A stretch of DNA of 48,705 bases from JBMNTP01 sp050945795 (GTDB lineage Bacteria > Bacillota > Clostridia > Christensenellales > MGBC116941): assembly GCA_050945795.1 (NCBI GenBank), contig JBMNTP010000012.1, positions 1-48,705 on the forward strand, read 5' to 3'. The notes beneath the pieces are model-generated. The model was not told the origin of the DNA. It ran no database searches and saw nothing but the letters and a program-made list of their open reading frames with translations. Made by a program: the position numbers and the translations under genes. Shown one piece after another: positions 25,035 through 34,595 of the stretch (positions are counted from its first letter, which is position 1; each line of letters begins with the position of its first letter).

Positions 25035-26234
25035 TTGGCAATATATTACTATAATGCGCTCAATGCCGACGGAGCCAAAGTAAAAGGCTCCTTAGAGGCG
25101 GATGGTCTTGATAGTTTCAGGCAAGAAATAAAGCGGATGGGCTTTTATCTTCTTACCTACTCAACCGAGAATGAAAATGTCGGACAGGCCTTAAGCGGCT
25201 CTATCAAAACAAAAGAGCTGTCCATAATTTGCCGCCAGTTTAGCACCATGCTGAGTGCCGGTATAGGCGTTGTCAAAAGCCTGGAAATACTGGCCGACCA
25301 GACAAATAAAGCCAGAACCAGAAACATACTGCTTGCCGTTATGGAGGATGTAAGGAAGGGCAGCTCGCTTTATCAGGCCATGGCAAAGCAGGGACGCGCC
25401 TTCCCCTTTTACCTTATAAGCTCGGTAGAAACAGGAGAGACCAGCGGCACTCTCGATTCGGTTATGGAGCGCATGGCCGATTATTTTGAAAAGCAGTACA
25501 AAATAGCCGCCCGAGTTAAATCGGCGCTTATATATCCCATTATACTGGCGATGCTGTGCTTAATCGTGCTTACGATGATGCTGATATTCGTCGTTCCGCA
25601 GTTTGTAAAAATGTTTGAGGCGCAAAGCGCCGAGCTTCCCGCTATGACAAAGATGCTGATATCAATAAGCGACTTTTTCACCGAAAAATGGTGGCTACTG
25701 CTCGCGATAGTAGCGGCAATAGCCGGAGTTATAACAATAATTAAAAGCATTGGAAAAACCCGTATCATGTGGGATAGGGCTATGCTCAACATACCTATAA
25801 TAGGCAAAATGCGGCGGGTGCTTGTTACGTCGAAATTCGCTCATACTCTATCTACCTTAACTTCGAGCGGTATATCAATGCTTATAGCTCTTGAGGTAGT
25901 TTCGCGCGTTATAAACAACGCCAGCATCTCAAAGATAATAGAGCAAATAATCGACGATTTAAAACGCGGCATATCTTTAAGCGCCTCCATACAGAAATTC
26001 GAGGTTTTCCCGCCTATGTTCCGCTCCATGATAGCGGTAGGCGAGCAAACCGGTGAAATGGACGCGCTGCTTTTAAAAACCGCGCTGTTTTATGATGACG
26101 AGGCGGATAACGCCATAAAGCAAATGGTCGCGCTTATAGAGCCGCTTATGATAGTTATTATGGCGCTTATAATCGGATTTATAGTAATAGCAATAATACT
26201 GCCCATATACCAGATTTACGACTATCTGGGCTAA
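25035..26234 (+). CDS. pilC: Type IV pilus inner-membrane platform protein PilC
   Basis: A 399-residue GspF/PilC protein with two tandem T2SSF domains, each opening with a conserved helix (LSIICRQFSTMLSAGIGVVKSLEIL; KFAHTLSTLTSSGISMLIALEVV) and each followed by membrane segments. It forms the platform that the PilB and PilT ATPases act on. The start is TTG at 25035, 7 bases after GGAGGGG. It is the first gene of the pilus cluster. Confidence 0.96.
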   Translation: MAIYYYNALNADGAKVKGSLEADGLDSFRQEIKRMGFYLLTYSTENENVGQALSGSIKTKELSIICRQFSTMLSAGIGVVKSLEILADQTNKARTRNILLAVMEDVRKGSSLYQAMAKQGRAFPFYLISSVETGETSGTLDSVMERMADYFEKQYKIAARVKSALIYPIILAMLCLIVLTMMLIFVVPQFVKMFEAQSAELPAMTKMLISISDFFTEKWWLLLAIVAAIAGVITIIKSIGKTRIMWDRAMLNIPIIGKMRRVLVTSKFAHTLSTLTSSGISMLIALEVVSRVINNASISKIIEQIIDDLKRGISLSASIQKFEVFPPMFRSMIAVGEQTGEMDALLLKTALFYDDEADNAIKQMVALIEPLMIVIMALIIGFIVIAIILPIYQIYDYLG

Positions 26235-26257
26235 GAAATATCAAAGAGGTGAATTCG

Positions 26258-27199
26258 TTGCTTTCGATAGACGTCGGCAGCAGATACATAAAAATAATAT
26301 CCGGACGGCCGTCCGCCGGTTCTATAAACGTCAAGGCGGCTATAACTGTGCCTTCTCCTAAAGGCATGATTGATAACGGCATAGTTACAGACCCCGAACT
26401 GGCCGCCGAGGCTATTCGCTTAGCTCTTGACGACGCCGGCATAACCGATAGCCAGGCAACGGCGGTAATAACAAGCCCCGCCATAATAACACGCGAGATA
26501 CGCTTTCCCCGCACAAGCAAGAAAAACGCCCGCTCCATAATAAGCCATGAGGCGGACGCGCTTTTAGGCGACGGTGATTATTATATAGACTATTTTTTAC
26601 AAGACCACCATCAAAACGGAAAGATGAGGGCGTTTATTTTCGCGCTGCCCACCGGCATTATAGCCACATATAAAAAAATGCTGTCCTTAGCAGGGCTTAC
26701 TCCCTTTTCCCTTGATATAGGGCCTAACGCCATAAGAAAGCTAATTGGAAGCATAGGCATACTCAATTCTATTCCTAAAGAAGAAATAAGCATAGTTACC
26801 GATTGCGGCTACAACTATATGCATTTTACCATCTTCCTATATGACAAGCTTATTTACGCCAGAAGTATAAAAGCCGATCTGCCACAGCATGTAAAAGAGG
26901 CGGCGGAAGACGCCTTGGAGACAGGTGAGGGTTTTAGCGACGATGCGTTTTCCGATTTGGTGTCCGGCCTCGGGGATGAAATCCTCAAAATACTGCGGTT
27001 CCTAGCGTCTAGCGATTATAAAGAGCATGTTAGCAATGTTCTTCTTTGCGGCGGCCTTTCCGGTGTTGACGGGCTTAGCGAGGCGCTTAGCGAATACCTG
27101 TATACCGATGTATCAACTATAAACGCACGCAAGAAACTTTCCTCTTTGGCAAATTACAGAGAGTATATAAACGCGCTCGGCGCTCAAATCAGGTTGTGA
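26258..27199 (+). CDS. pilM: Type IV pilus assembly protein PilM
   Basis: A 313-residue actin-like ATPase-fold protein that sits on the cytoplasmic face and binds the N-terminus of PilN. The phosphate-1 motif LSIDVGSRYIKI and the later DCGYNYMHFTIF and LLCGGLSGVDGL segments fit PilM/FtsA-like folds. TTG at 26258 is the likely start, 6 bases after AAAGAGGTG; the GTG at 26249 lies inside that site. It starts 23 bases after pilC and its stop adjoins the next gene. Confidence 0.92.
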   Translation: MLSIDVGSRYIKIISGRPSAGSINVKAAITVPSPKGMIDNGIVTDPELAAEAIRLALDDAGITDSQATAVITSPAIITREIRFPRTSKKNARSIISHEADALLGDGDYYIDYFLQDHHQNGKMRAFIFALPTGIIATYKKMLSLAGLTPFSLDIGPNAIRKLIGSIGILNSIPKEEISIVTDCGYNYMHFTIFLYDKLIYARSIKADLPQHVKEAAEDALETGEGFSDDAFSDLVSGLGDEILKILRFLASSDYKEHVSNVLLCGGLSGVDGLSEALSEYLYTDVSTINARKKLSSLANYREYINALGAQIRL

Positions 27200-27210
27200 G
27201 GTGTCGTCGA

Positions 27211-27804
27211 TTGAAGGATATCAATTTTTTTGAGGAAACTAAAAAGCCGTCCCCGCACAAGCAGGCAAACAGAACCGTTTTAGCCGGTATAATCGCCGTC
27301 GGTATATGCATTGTGGCTATCGTAGGCGCTTATATCTATGTATTGGTGGGGCAGCTGTCCTCCAGGGCTGAAATAGAAAGCTTTAACAATCAAATATACG
27401 AATTAAAAGCATCTACGCCGGGGCTAGGCGAGGTTGAGCCTAAGCTTGAGCGATTAAAGGGCATAAAGGCATATGCGGAAATTATAACTTCGTTTGACAA
27501 TTCCGCCCAAAGCCAGCCCAAGCTTGATGCTTCCTTCTTAAAAGGACTGGCCTCAAAGCTGCCTTCCGATGTAAGCGTTTTGCATATGGAATATAACGAG
27601 GGTATTCTTGTGCTTAACTGCACCGCCAAAAACGAGCTTTCTCCTCCCAATATGGCAGACGCTTTTAAAAAGCTTGACTACTTCGATAGCGTAACCTACG
27701 GCGGCTATCAGATTATTGTATCGTCAACAGGACAAGAGAACTCCGAGCCTGAAGCCATACTGCAATTCTCGCTTGAATGCGTTGTTAAAGGGGGTAACGC
27801 CTGA
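27211..27804 (+). CDS. pilN: PilN-like pilus assembly protein
   Basis: A 197-residue bitopic membrane protein. The short cytoplasmic tail begins MKDINFFEE, the motif by which PilN binds PilM. It is followed by one membrane helix (about residues 25-45) and an extracytoplasmic domain. TTG at 27211 is chosen because GAGGTG lies 7 bases upstream; a GTG at 27196 lies before the site. It overlaps pilO by 1 base. Sequence identity to characterised PilN is probably low, so the call rests on the tail, the topology and the M-N-O gene order. Confidence 0.85.
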   Translation: MKDINFFEETKKPSPHKQANRTVLAGIIAVGICIVAIVGAYIYVLVGQLSSRAEIESFNNQIYELKASTPGLGEVEPKLERLKGIKAYAEIITSFDNSAQSQPKLDASFLKGLASKLPSDVSVLHMEYNEGILVLNCTAKNELSPPNMADAFKKLDYFDSVTYGGYQIIVSSTGQENSEPEAILQFSLECVVKGGNA

Positions 27805-28685
27805 TGAAGCTTACCAAACGCGAAACAATACTGCTTTTTTTGCTAGCCGTTGTTTTTATAACAGTAGCCGGCATAAATTACCTTGTGCTGCCGGCGATAG
27901 ACGCTGCCGCTCAGTCCTCAAAAGAGCTTAAAGAAGTTGAAGCGGAGTTTATTGCCCTTCAGTCCAATGTCAAACTGGCGGGCGAAATAGATGGCAGCCT
28001 AATAACGCAGCAAGAAGAGGCGACGCAGCTTGCCGCGCCTTACCTTTACAGCATAGATGCCGAGCAGGTAAACAAATGGCTGTCCGACCTTTACCTTAAA
28101 AACAAGCTGATATGCAGCGGCATAGAAATAAGCGGCATAACTGTATCCGGTCTTTCTTACACCCCCTCCGCCTCCTTCGCAGCCGCTTCTAGTATAGACC
28201 TGCCTATTAAATCCGCAGCCGACGCGGCAGCCGGCTTAAGCGTTATGCCTGACCCGGAGCAAGACGATCATGAGGATAACAGCGAAACAGGCGAAACCGA
28301 GCAACCGGATCAGGACGAGCAAGACGATAACGAGGATGAACAGGACGAGCAGGACGATAAGAATGAGGACGGCAATAGCGAAGATGCCGCCAAAATAGCG
28401 CAGATGTATTGCACAAAGGTAATAGTGAACCTTTCTGGAGATTATTCAAACATTGAGGCCTTCATCAGCGACCTTTACGGCGGCGACAGAAAGCTGGTAA
28501 TAGACGTATTATCTCTTACGCGGACGGACTCTGAGAGCAGCGCGGTTTTCTCAATAAGGTTCTTCGCCGCTCCCGCTATAGGCGAGAGCGATGTTGAAAC
28601 ATATGCTTTCCCAAACCCTGCCGGACAGAACATGCTTATAGGCGTTCAAACTATAAAGACGCCGGATGTTGAGGAAACGGAATAA
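27804..28685 (+). CDS. pilO: PilO-like pilus assembly protein with acidic insert
   Basis: A 293-residue protein with one N-terminal membrane helix (about 8-30), a coiled-coil stretch and an external alpha/beta domain, as in PilO, the partner of PilN. Its odd feature is a highly acidic low-complexity insert at about residues 149-194, made almost only of Asp, Glu, Gln and Asn. The C-terminal ferredoxin-like part follows it (VIVNLSGDYSNIEAFISDLY). ATG start; overlaps pilN by 1 base. The assignment depends on position and topology. Confidence 0.8.
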   Translation: MKLTKRETILLFLLAVVFITVAGINYLVLPAIDAAAQSSKELKEVEAEFIALQSNVKLAGEIDGSLITQQEEATQLAAPYLYSIDAEQVNKWLSDLYLKNKLICSGIEISGITVSGLSYTPSASFAAASSIDLPIKSAADAAAGLSVMPDPEQDDHEDNSETGETEQPDQDEQDDNEDEQDEQDDKNEDGNSEDAAKIAQMYCTKVIVNLSGDYSNIEAFISDLYGGDRKLVIDVLSLTRTDSESSAVFSIRFFAAPAIGESDVETYAFPNPAGQNMLIGVQTIKTPDVEETE

Positions 28686-28712
28686 GCCCCAAAAGTATGG
28701 AGTGGTGATAGA

Positions 28713-31127
28713 ATGCTAAAAAGCAGGCGCGGAAGCACCCTTGTAATGGCGCTTTTTATGCTGGCCTTCGTTGTAATAGTAGGCTCGGCGGCGGTGCTTA
28801 TAGCGGGCGTATCCGCCCGCCAGACAAACAACACCATAAGTAACAGGCAAGCCGATTTTACAGCTAAATCGGTGCTGGATTCCGTATTCTCAAAAATCAT
28901 ATCCGGCGAGATAAATCCCGCTTTACTGCCCGAATCCGGCGCGCACAGCATTGACGGCAGCGGGCAATCAAATGAGCTTGGGGACTATGCTTTCTCCATC
29001 ACTCGCCATGGCGCTGCCGGCTCCGAGCTTTACAAAATAGCCGTAAGCGCCGAGTATGTAGACTCGGCGGCGAATATATACGGAATAATACAAGGCTTTG
29101 AATCAGAAGAGCCTGCTCCGAGTAAGAAATTTGAAAACTTCGCTTTGGGTACCGGTTTTAGCGGGCAATCAAACTCGTTAAACCCCAGCCATATAACCGG
29201 CAGCCTCGCACTTGATATAGGTAACGACACTCTTTATCTTAGAAACTCCGGCAGCCTTACCGGCAGTATAAATATAATAGGCGGCCTTGAAATAGGCGCT
29301 TATACCGTCGGCGTACAAGGCAAAAGCAATGTTATAAACGCAACCGAGCAAGTACGGCTGCAAAACAACGCCAGAATATACGCCGATGTAAACTCGGGAG
29401 AAAACGTTTCTATGTCAGGAGACGTATTGGTTGACGGCGACATAAACACAAACGGCAACCTTGAGCTTACCGGCAGTTCCAGCTCAATAAGCGGTCGCGT
29501 TTACGCGCTCGGCGACATCACGCTAAACGGTAACTCTGAGCTTAAAGGCGATGTTTACTGCGGCGGCAACGTAACCATTTCAAACAGCGCGCGAATACTT
29601 GGAAATGTATACGCGCTTGGCAATGTCGTAATGAATAACGGCTCTATCGGCGGCGATGTTTATTCAAACAAAAACATGCAGCTCACCGGCAGGGTATCGG
29701 GACACGTCAGAGCGCTCGGCGATATAGACACACGCAATCTCAGCCAGGCTTTGTCTATTACCGCCAACGGCGATGTGCATATTTCAACCGCTACAATAAA
29801 AACCGATGTTTTCGCCGGCGGAAATATAGGCATAGGCGTATTAAAGCTGCTGCCTCCTTCTTCGGCCGCCGCCGCGCATATAACTGGCAAAGCCGTAGCC
29901 GGAGGTAATATAAGCGTATCAAAATCGTCGTCGATAAACGGCGAGCTCCACTCCGGCGGTGATATTACGTTTGAGTCAAGCTCGTCCATGACGGGTCCGG
30001 TATACGCTCTTGGCAGTTTCAGTTTTAAAGGCTGGGGCAGTTTTAACGGCGATATAAACGCCGGCACCAACTGCGCGATTATCGAATCAAGCTCTTTTAC
30101 CTCGCATATAGTCATAGGCGGCAACGCCGATATTAGAAAGGTAACGGTAAACGGCAGCCTCTTCGCTAAGGGCAACGGATATTTCGAGCATAACAACTTA
30201 GGCCAGCGCACCGTAACCGGCACGATTACGCTCGGCGGCGAGCTGTTGTCAGACCCGGCGCAGGCCAACACCATAGAATACGCCGACCCCGAGCAAATGA
30301 TCGACCCTTTAATCCCTCAACAGCCGCCCGCGCCGCTAAAGGCGCTTAAGGACATGGAACCTGTAAAGGTTAATGTGACTATAGAGGCGGAGCAATGGCC
30401 TATGCCCGCGGATAAAATGGCGGAAGCCGTTCAGGTGTCGCATACTATAAACTTCTCGTCGACCTCCGGCGCGTCATACCCCATAAGCGGCAACGACCAC
30501 ATTATAAACCACAGCTGCACTCTTGTAATCCCAAATTCCGGCTCTACATGGGGCAAAAACATCGTGTTCGACGCTACCGAAAAAGATATTTATATACTGC
30601 TCAAGCCGTCAGGTTCGGATAACACTGTAACCATACCAAACGGCGTTGATCTGCTTACAAAAGGCGATAACAATGTATTCATTTTCCTCGATGACGGCAA
30701 CGGCATAAGGTCAAAGGAGCATTATGTAAACCTTACCACCACCGGCAATAGCTTTTTTGGGCGCTATGAGTATCATAACCGCAATATACCCATACCCGAC
30801 CCGCTGCGGCCCAACCTTTACATAATACAAAACAATCCCGGCATCGTATCCCAGCCCTCAAGAGTGACTTTGGGCTCCAACGTAACGCTTTACGGCTATA
30901 TATACGCGCCGCACAGCTTAATAAATCTTGCCGGCAACCGAAACAGCACTTACAGCTATAAGATTTACGGCGCCGTTGTCGGCTCGCAAATTGAGATAGG
31001 CAGCAACCAGACCTTCGCACACTATGCCTCGCCGCTCGATGAGGACATCGAAGGCCCCGGCCCTGGCGGCCCGCCCTCCGGCCAAACATCGGCATGGGCG
31101 CTTATAGGCATATATGCGGGAGATTGA
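28713..31127 (+). CDS. Giant PilX-like pilin with beta-repeat region
   Basis: An 804-residue protein. The N-terminus SRRGSTLVMALFMLAFVVIVGSA is a class III prepilin-like/PilX-type signal: basic, a glycine before the hydrophobic helix, and no Glu at position 5. From about residue 165 to 515 it is built of short repeats of about 20 residues with recurring VYALGD/N, GDVY and GGNVTISN elements, a pattern typical of a right-handed beta-helix or bactofilin-like fold. A Pro-rich linker (about 525-545) leads to a C-terminal beta domain ending in SPLDEDIEGPGPGG. GTGGTGA precedes the ATG. It lies between pilO and two prepilins, so it is probably a pilus-tip or surface adhesin. Function is inferred from context. 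Confidence 0.8.
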   Translation: MLKSRRGSTLVMALFMLAFVVIVGSAAVLIAGVSARQTNNTISNRQADFTAKSVLDSVFSKIISGEINPALLPESGAHSIDGSGQSNELGDYAFSITRHGAAGSELYKIAVSAEYVDSAANIYGIIQGFESEEPAPSKKFENFALGTGFSGQSNSLNPSHITGSLALDIGNDTLYLRNSGSLTGSINIIGGLEIGAYTVGVQGKSNVINATEQVRLQNNARIYADVNSGENVSMSGDVLVDGDINTNGNLELTGSSSSISGRVYALGDITLNGNSELKGDVYCGGNVTISNSARILGNVYALGNVVMNNGSIGGDVYSNKNMQLTGRVSGHVRALGDIDTRNLSQALSITANGDVHISTATIKTDVFAGGNIGIGVLKLLPPSSAAAAHITGKAVAGGNISVSKSSSINGELHSGGDITFESSSSMTGPVYALGSFSFKGWGSFNGDINAGTNCAIIESSSFTSHIVIGGNADIRKVTVNGSLFAKGNGYFEHNNLGQRTVTGTITLGGELLSDPAQANTIEYADPEQMIDPLIPQQPPAPLKALKDMEPVKVNVTIEAEQWPMPADKMAEAVQVSHTINFSSTSGASYPISGNDHIINHSCTLVIPNSGSTWGKNIVFDATEKDIYILLKPSGSDNTVTIPNGVDLLTKGDNNVFIFLDDGNGIRSKEHYVNLTTTGNSFFGRYEYHNRNIPIPDPLRPNLYIIQNNPGIVSQPSRVTLGSNVTLYGYIYAPHSLINLAGNRNSTYSYKIYGAVVGSQIEIGSNQTFAHYASPLDEDIEGPGPGGPPSGQTSAWALIGIYAGD

Positions 31128-31131
31128 TAAG

Positions 31132-31500
31132 ATGGATATCAAAAAGCTTTTAAGCTCTAAAAAAGGGATAACGCTTGTTGAAATGATAGTCGGGCTGGCT
31201 ATAATAGCGCTTGTATCCATGGCGCTGCTCGGTCTTATGATACCCGCAACCAATTTTCAGGCACAATCTAAGCTCCGAAACCGGGGAACATACATGGCGG
31301 CGGGCGAGCTTGAAAAGAAGATACACGGCAGCGCCGACGGCAATTCCGACTTATCCAACAGCGATTACATTGAAGCGCGGCAATACACGCTTTCTTTCAC
31401 AATAGACGGCGATACATATGACTGCGAGGGGCAGCTTTACGGTTCAATAGAACCGGATACCGGCGTTAAGCTAAGAGCATTTGTCCCAGACGGAGAGTAG
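31132..31500 (+). CDS. Minor prepilin (class III signal, Gly at -1)
   Basis: A 122-residue prepilin. The leader MDIKKLLSSKKG is followed by ITLVEMIVGLAIIALVSMALL, so PilD would cut after Gly and methylate Ile, with Glu at mature position 5. The short C-terminal domain has two aromatic-rich strands and a single cysteine. The ATG at 31132 has GGGAGA 8 bases upstream. It follows the giant pilin by 4 bases and precedes a second prepilin by 4 bases, so all are likely one transcript. Confidence 0.9.
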   Translation: MDIKKLLSSKKGITLVEMIVGLAIIALVSMALLGLMIPATNFQAQSKLRNRGTYMAAGELEKKIHGSADGNSDLSNSDYIEARQYTLSFTIDGDTYDCEGQLYGSIEPDTGVKLRAFVPDGE

Positions 31501-31504
31501 CCTT

Positions 31505-32029
31505 ATGAAAAGAATACAGAAAAAAAAAGCGTTTACGCTTGTTGAAATGATAGTTGTACTGGCGCTGCTTGGCATAATAGGCTCCGGCCTTATAGGCATA
31601 ATTGTGCCTTCTACAAATATATTCACCAGAATAGGCGCCGAGGTTCAGGCTAAAATGAAAAGCAATCAGGTGATGCGCGTAGTGCTTGATCAAACTGAGT
31701 TTGCAAAAGACCTTGAGCTTATAACAAACAGCGCCCTCATAGGCGAGGACGCAGAAAAGCGGTATCTTTATACCAACAACGGCAAGCTGTATATGCAAAG
31801 CTCCGGCTCAACGATAGACCTTTTCGGAGATGATTTTTATGACGGATACGAGGTATCGCTTAGCGCCCGCAAAATGGAAAAGAACCTTGTCGAGCTTACT
31901 CTCAATACAATGCTTTCGGGTAGCCCTAACGTAAACCACACGCTTACCACCACCCTTCGCTCTCTTAACACATCGGAAGTGGCAGGCGATAATGGCGGCA
32001 TCATAGCGTATGTATGGGAAAATCCTTAA
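31505..32029 (+). CDS. Minor prepilin (Ala at -1)
   Basis: A 174-residue prepilin whose leader MKRIQKKKA is followed by FTLVEMIVVLALLGIIGSGLI. The residue before the cleavage site is Ala rather than the commoner Gly, as in streptococcal ComGC and in the major pilin of this cluster. The ATG at 31505 follows a GGAG site by 9 bases. The remainder is beta-rich without cysteines. It converges on pilD with only 3 bases between stops. Confidence 0.9.
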   Translation: MKRIQKKKAFTLVEMIVVLALLGIIGSGLIGIIVPSTNIFTRIGAEVQAKMKSNQVMRVVLDQTEFAKDLELITNSALIGEDAEKRYLYTNNGKLYMQSSGSTIDLFGDDFYDGYEVSLSARKMEKNLVELTLNTMLSGSPNVNHTLTTTLRSLNTSEVAGDNGGIIAYVWENP

Positions 32030-32032
32030 CTC

Positions 32033-32797
32033 CTAAAATGTCATAAGCGCTACATACCAGGCGATTATGGCGTCTCCCGCCAACATCGACACTATTATGC
32101 CAAAACCCAGCATAGGCACAAACGGTATTTCATCTTTTCTTCCTTTTATTTTAAGCAGCACCAACGCCGCCCCTACCACACCGCCAAATATAACGGCAAT
32201 AAGCAGCGAAGTTAACACCAGCTTATAACCTAAAAACAATCCGGCCGCCGCCATAAGCTTTATATCTCCCATACCCATAGCGCCGCCGCCGGATATTATC
32301 GCTATAATCAAAAGCGGCCCCGCCCCCGCAAAAACGCCTATAAGCCGCTCCCACCACAGCGCCTGCGGAGTAAGAAACGCTATAAGTCCGGCAACAGCGA
32401 TTATTATAGAAGCGCCATCGGGTATCTCAAGGGTATTTATATCTATAAATGCCGCAGTTATTACAGTACAACCGACGACAAGCGCCAAGGCCGTATAAAG
32501 GCTAAAGCCGTAAACCATATAAACCAATACGAACAAAGCGCCGGTTATAAGCTCTACGATAGGATAAACAAAGCTTATACGCGCCGAGCAGTGCCTGCAT
32601 TTGCCGCCCAGAAAAATATAACTTAACACCGGCACAAGTTCCATAGGCAAAAGCCTTTTTAAGCAGGCCGGACACATTGAAAAGCCTTTTGCCACCGTTA
32701 TATTTTTCGGTATCCTATATATACATACATTTAGAAAACTTCCGACTACAAGGCCGAGTAAAAGAAATACCGGCCAGAATATATAAGTATAATCCAT
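32033..32797 (-). CDS. pilD: Prepilin peptidase/N-methyltransferase
   Basis: A 254-residue polytopic aspartic protease that cleaves and methylates prepilins. The catalytic aspartates are in AFIDINTLEIPD and AMGMGDIKL (the GxGD motif). Two CxxC pairs (CPAC, CRHC) form the zinc site in the N-terminal cytoplasmic loop. It is the only pilus gene on the minus strand here, lying between a prepilin and pilB, so it has its own control. The ORF is complete. All catalytic residues are present. Confidence 0.95.
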   Translation of the reverse strand: MDYTYIFWPVFLLLGLVVGSFLNVCIYRIPKNITVAKGFSMCPACLKRLLPMELVPVLSYIFLGGKCRHCSARISFVYPIVELITGALFVLVYMVYGFSLYTALALVVGCTVITAAFIDINTLEIPDGASIIIAVAGLIAFLTPQALWWERLIGVFAGAGPLLIIAIISGGGAMGMGDIKLMAAAGLFLGYKLVLTSLLIAVIFGGVVGAALVLLKIKGRKDEIPFVPMLGFGIIVSMLAGDAIIAWYVALMTF

Positions 32798-32890
32798 AGT
32801 TCCACGCTCCCACGCTATTATATTTGATTTTCAACTCAAAATACAATACAATTTACTGACACTGCAAATATTGAGCAAACAGGTGATAAA

Positions 32891-34585
32891 ATGTCGGAAA
32901 AAGGCACTAAAATTGGGCAAATGCTAAAAGAAAAAGCGCTTGTTACAGAAGAATCGCTTAGCGAAGCCCTTAATATACAAAAACAAACGGGTGAAAAAAT
33001 AGGAGATATACTTATTCGCCTCGGATATGTATCGGAAGACGACTTTATAAAAGTACTGGCGCAGAGAATAAAGGTTGATTACGTAGACCTTAACCAAACG
33101 CAGATGAATGTCGCGACAGTACGGCTTATAAACGAAAATTTCGCGCGGGAAAACAGCCTTATTTCCGTTGAAAAACGCGGCAACACGCTTGTTGTCGCTA
33201 TGAAAGATCCGGTAAACCTTTATGTAATAGAAGACCTGCGCTTTATGACAAACATGGAGATAAAGCCGGTTATAGCCTCTCCGAGCGCCATCGAGACAGC
33301 CATAGACGATTATTATATCGGCAGCGTTGCTACTGCCGCCGCGCAGGATGTCAATCGCGAATTTGTAAATGCCGAAATAGGCGGCGACTTAGCGTCTATA
33401 GGTTCACAGATAGATACCCGGGTTGAAGGCGCGCCGGTTGTGCGGCTGGTAAACTCCATAATTCTTCAGGCGGTTAAAAGCGGCGCCAGCGATATCCACA
33501 TAGAACCTACCCGCACCGATACCAGAATCCGCATGCGCATTGACGGGCATCTTAGAGAAGTGCTTAAGCTTAGCATAGCGGCGCACGGCTCTATTGTAAC
33601 AAGGCTTAAAATAATGTCGTCTATGAACATAGCCGAAAGGCGGCTGCCGCTTGACGGGCGCTGCGAGGTGGAGCTTGACGGGCAGCTTATAGACATGCGC
33701 GTATCAACGCTCCCCACTGTTTATGGCGAAAAGGCGGTTATACGGCTGCTTACAAATAATATAACAAAGAACATTACATCTAAAGAAACGCTGGGCATGA
33801 GCAGCCAAAACCTCGAGCTGTTTGAAAAGCTTATACAGGTTTCAAACGGCGTTATACTCGTAACCGGCCCTACCGGCAGCGGTAAAACAACAACGCTATA
33901 TACAATAATAAACGAAATAATGAGCCCTGAAATAAACGTTGTAACGATTGAGGACCCTGTCGAGTTTAAGATTGACGGCGCCAATCAAATGCAAATAAAC
34001 TCAAAAGCCGGACTTACCTTTGCTACCGGCCTGCGCTCGATACTGCGCCAGGATCCCGACGTTATAATGATAGGCGAGATACGCGACGACGAAACGGCTT
34101 CAATAGCCATACGCGCCGCCATAACAGGGCATATAGTGCTTTCAACGCTGCATACAAACGACGCCGCCACTGCCATAAACAGGCTGGTCGACATGAGCGT
34201 TAAGCCGTACCTTGTATCGGCTGCCGTTTCCGGCATAATAGCGCAGCGCCTCGTGCGCCGCATCTGCACGCACTGCAAAACATCCTACTCCTCCTCCGAG
34301 AACGACAATATTATGCTGGAGCTTAAAGGCACTACAAAACTTTATAAAGGCAGCGGCTGCATTAACTGCAGCTTTACCGGCTATAAAGGCAGGGCGGCGG
34401 TGCATGAAATAATAGTTATTGATGATAATATACGCACTATGATAATAAAAGAAAAAAGCAGCAGCGAAATACTCGAATACGCGCTTAAGCACGGCACAAT
34501 AACACTTAAGAACGACATAAAACAGCTTGTGCTGTCCGGTCTGTCTACGGTCGAGGAGTATATAAACGCTGCCTACACTTTATAG
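32891..34585 (+). CDS. pilB: Pilus extension ATPase PilB
   Basis: A 564-residue GspE/PilB ATPase. The N-terminal MshEN domain (about 1-150, KIGDILIRLGYVSEDDF) is the region that binds c-di-GMP in some homologues. The ATPase part has Walker A GPTGSGKTTT, the Asp box VVTIEDPVEF, Walker B VIMIGEIRD and the His box LSTLHTNDA. The tetracysteine zinc motif CTHC...CINC of extension ATPases follows. AGGTGATAAA precedes the ATG. It begins 94 bases from pilD, divergently. Confidence 0.96.
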   Translation: MSEKGTKIGQMLKEKALVTEESLSEALNIQKQTGEKIGDILIRLGYVSEDDFIKVLAQRIKVDYVDLNQTQMNVATVRLINENFARENSLISVEKRGNTLVVAMKDPVNLYVIEDLRFMTNMEIKPVIASPSAIETAIDDYYIGSVATAAAQDVNREFVNAEIGGDLASIGSQIDTRVEGAPVVRLVNSIILQAVKSGASDIHIEPTRTDTRIRMRIDGHLREVLKLSIAAHGSIVTRLKIMSSMNIAERRLPLDGRCEVELDGQLIDMRVSTLPTVYGEKAVIRLLTNNITKNITSKETLGMSSQNLELFEKLIQVSNGVILVTGPTGSGKTTTLYTIINEIMSPEINVVTIEDPVEFKIDGANQMQINSKAGLTFATGLRSILRQDPDVIMIGEIRDDETASIAIRAAITGHIVLSTLHTNDAATAINRLVDMSVKPYLVSAAVSGIIAQRLVRRICTHCKTSYSSSENDNIMLELKGTTKLYKGSGCINCSFTGYKGRAAVHEIIVIDDNIRTMIIKEKSSSEILEYALKHGTITLKNDIKQLVLSGLSTVEEYINAAYTL

Positions 34586-34595
34586 GAGGACAGCC

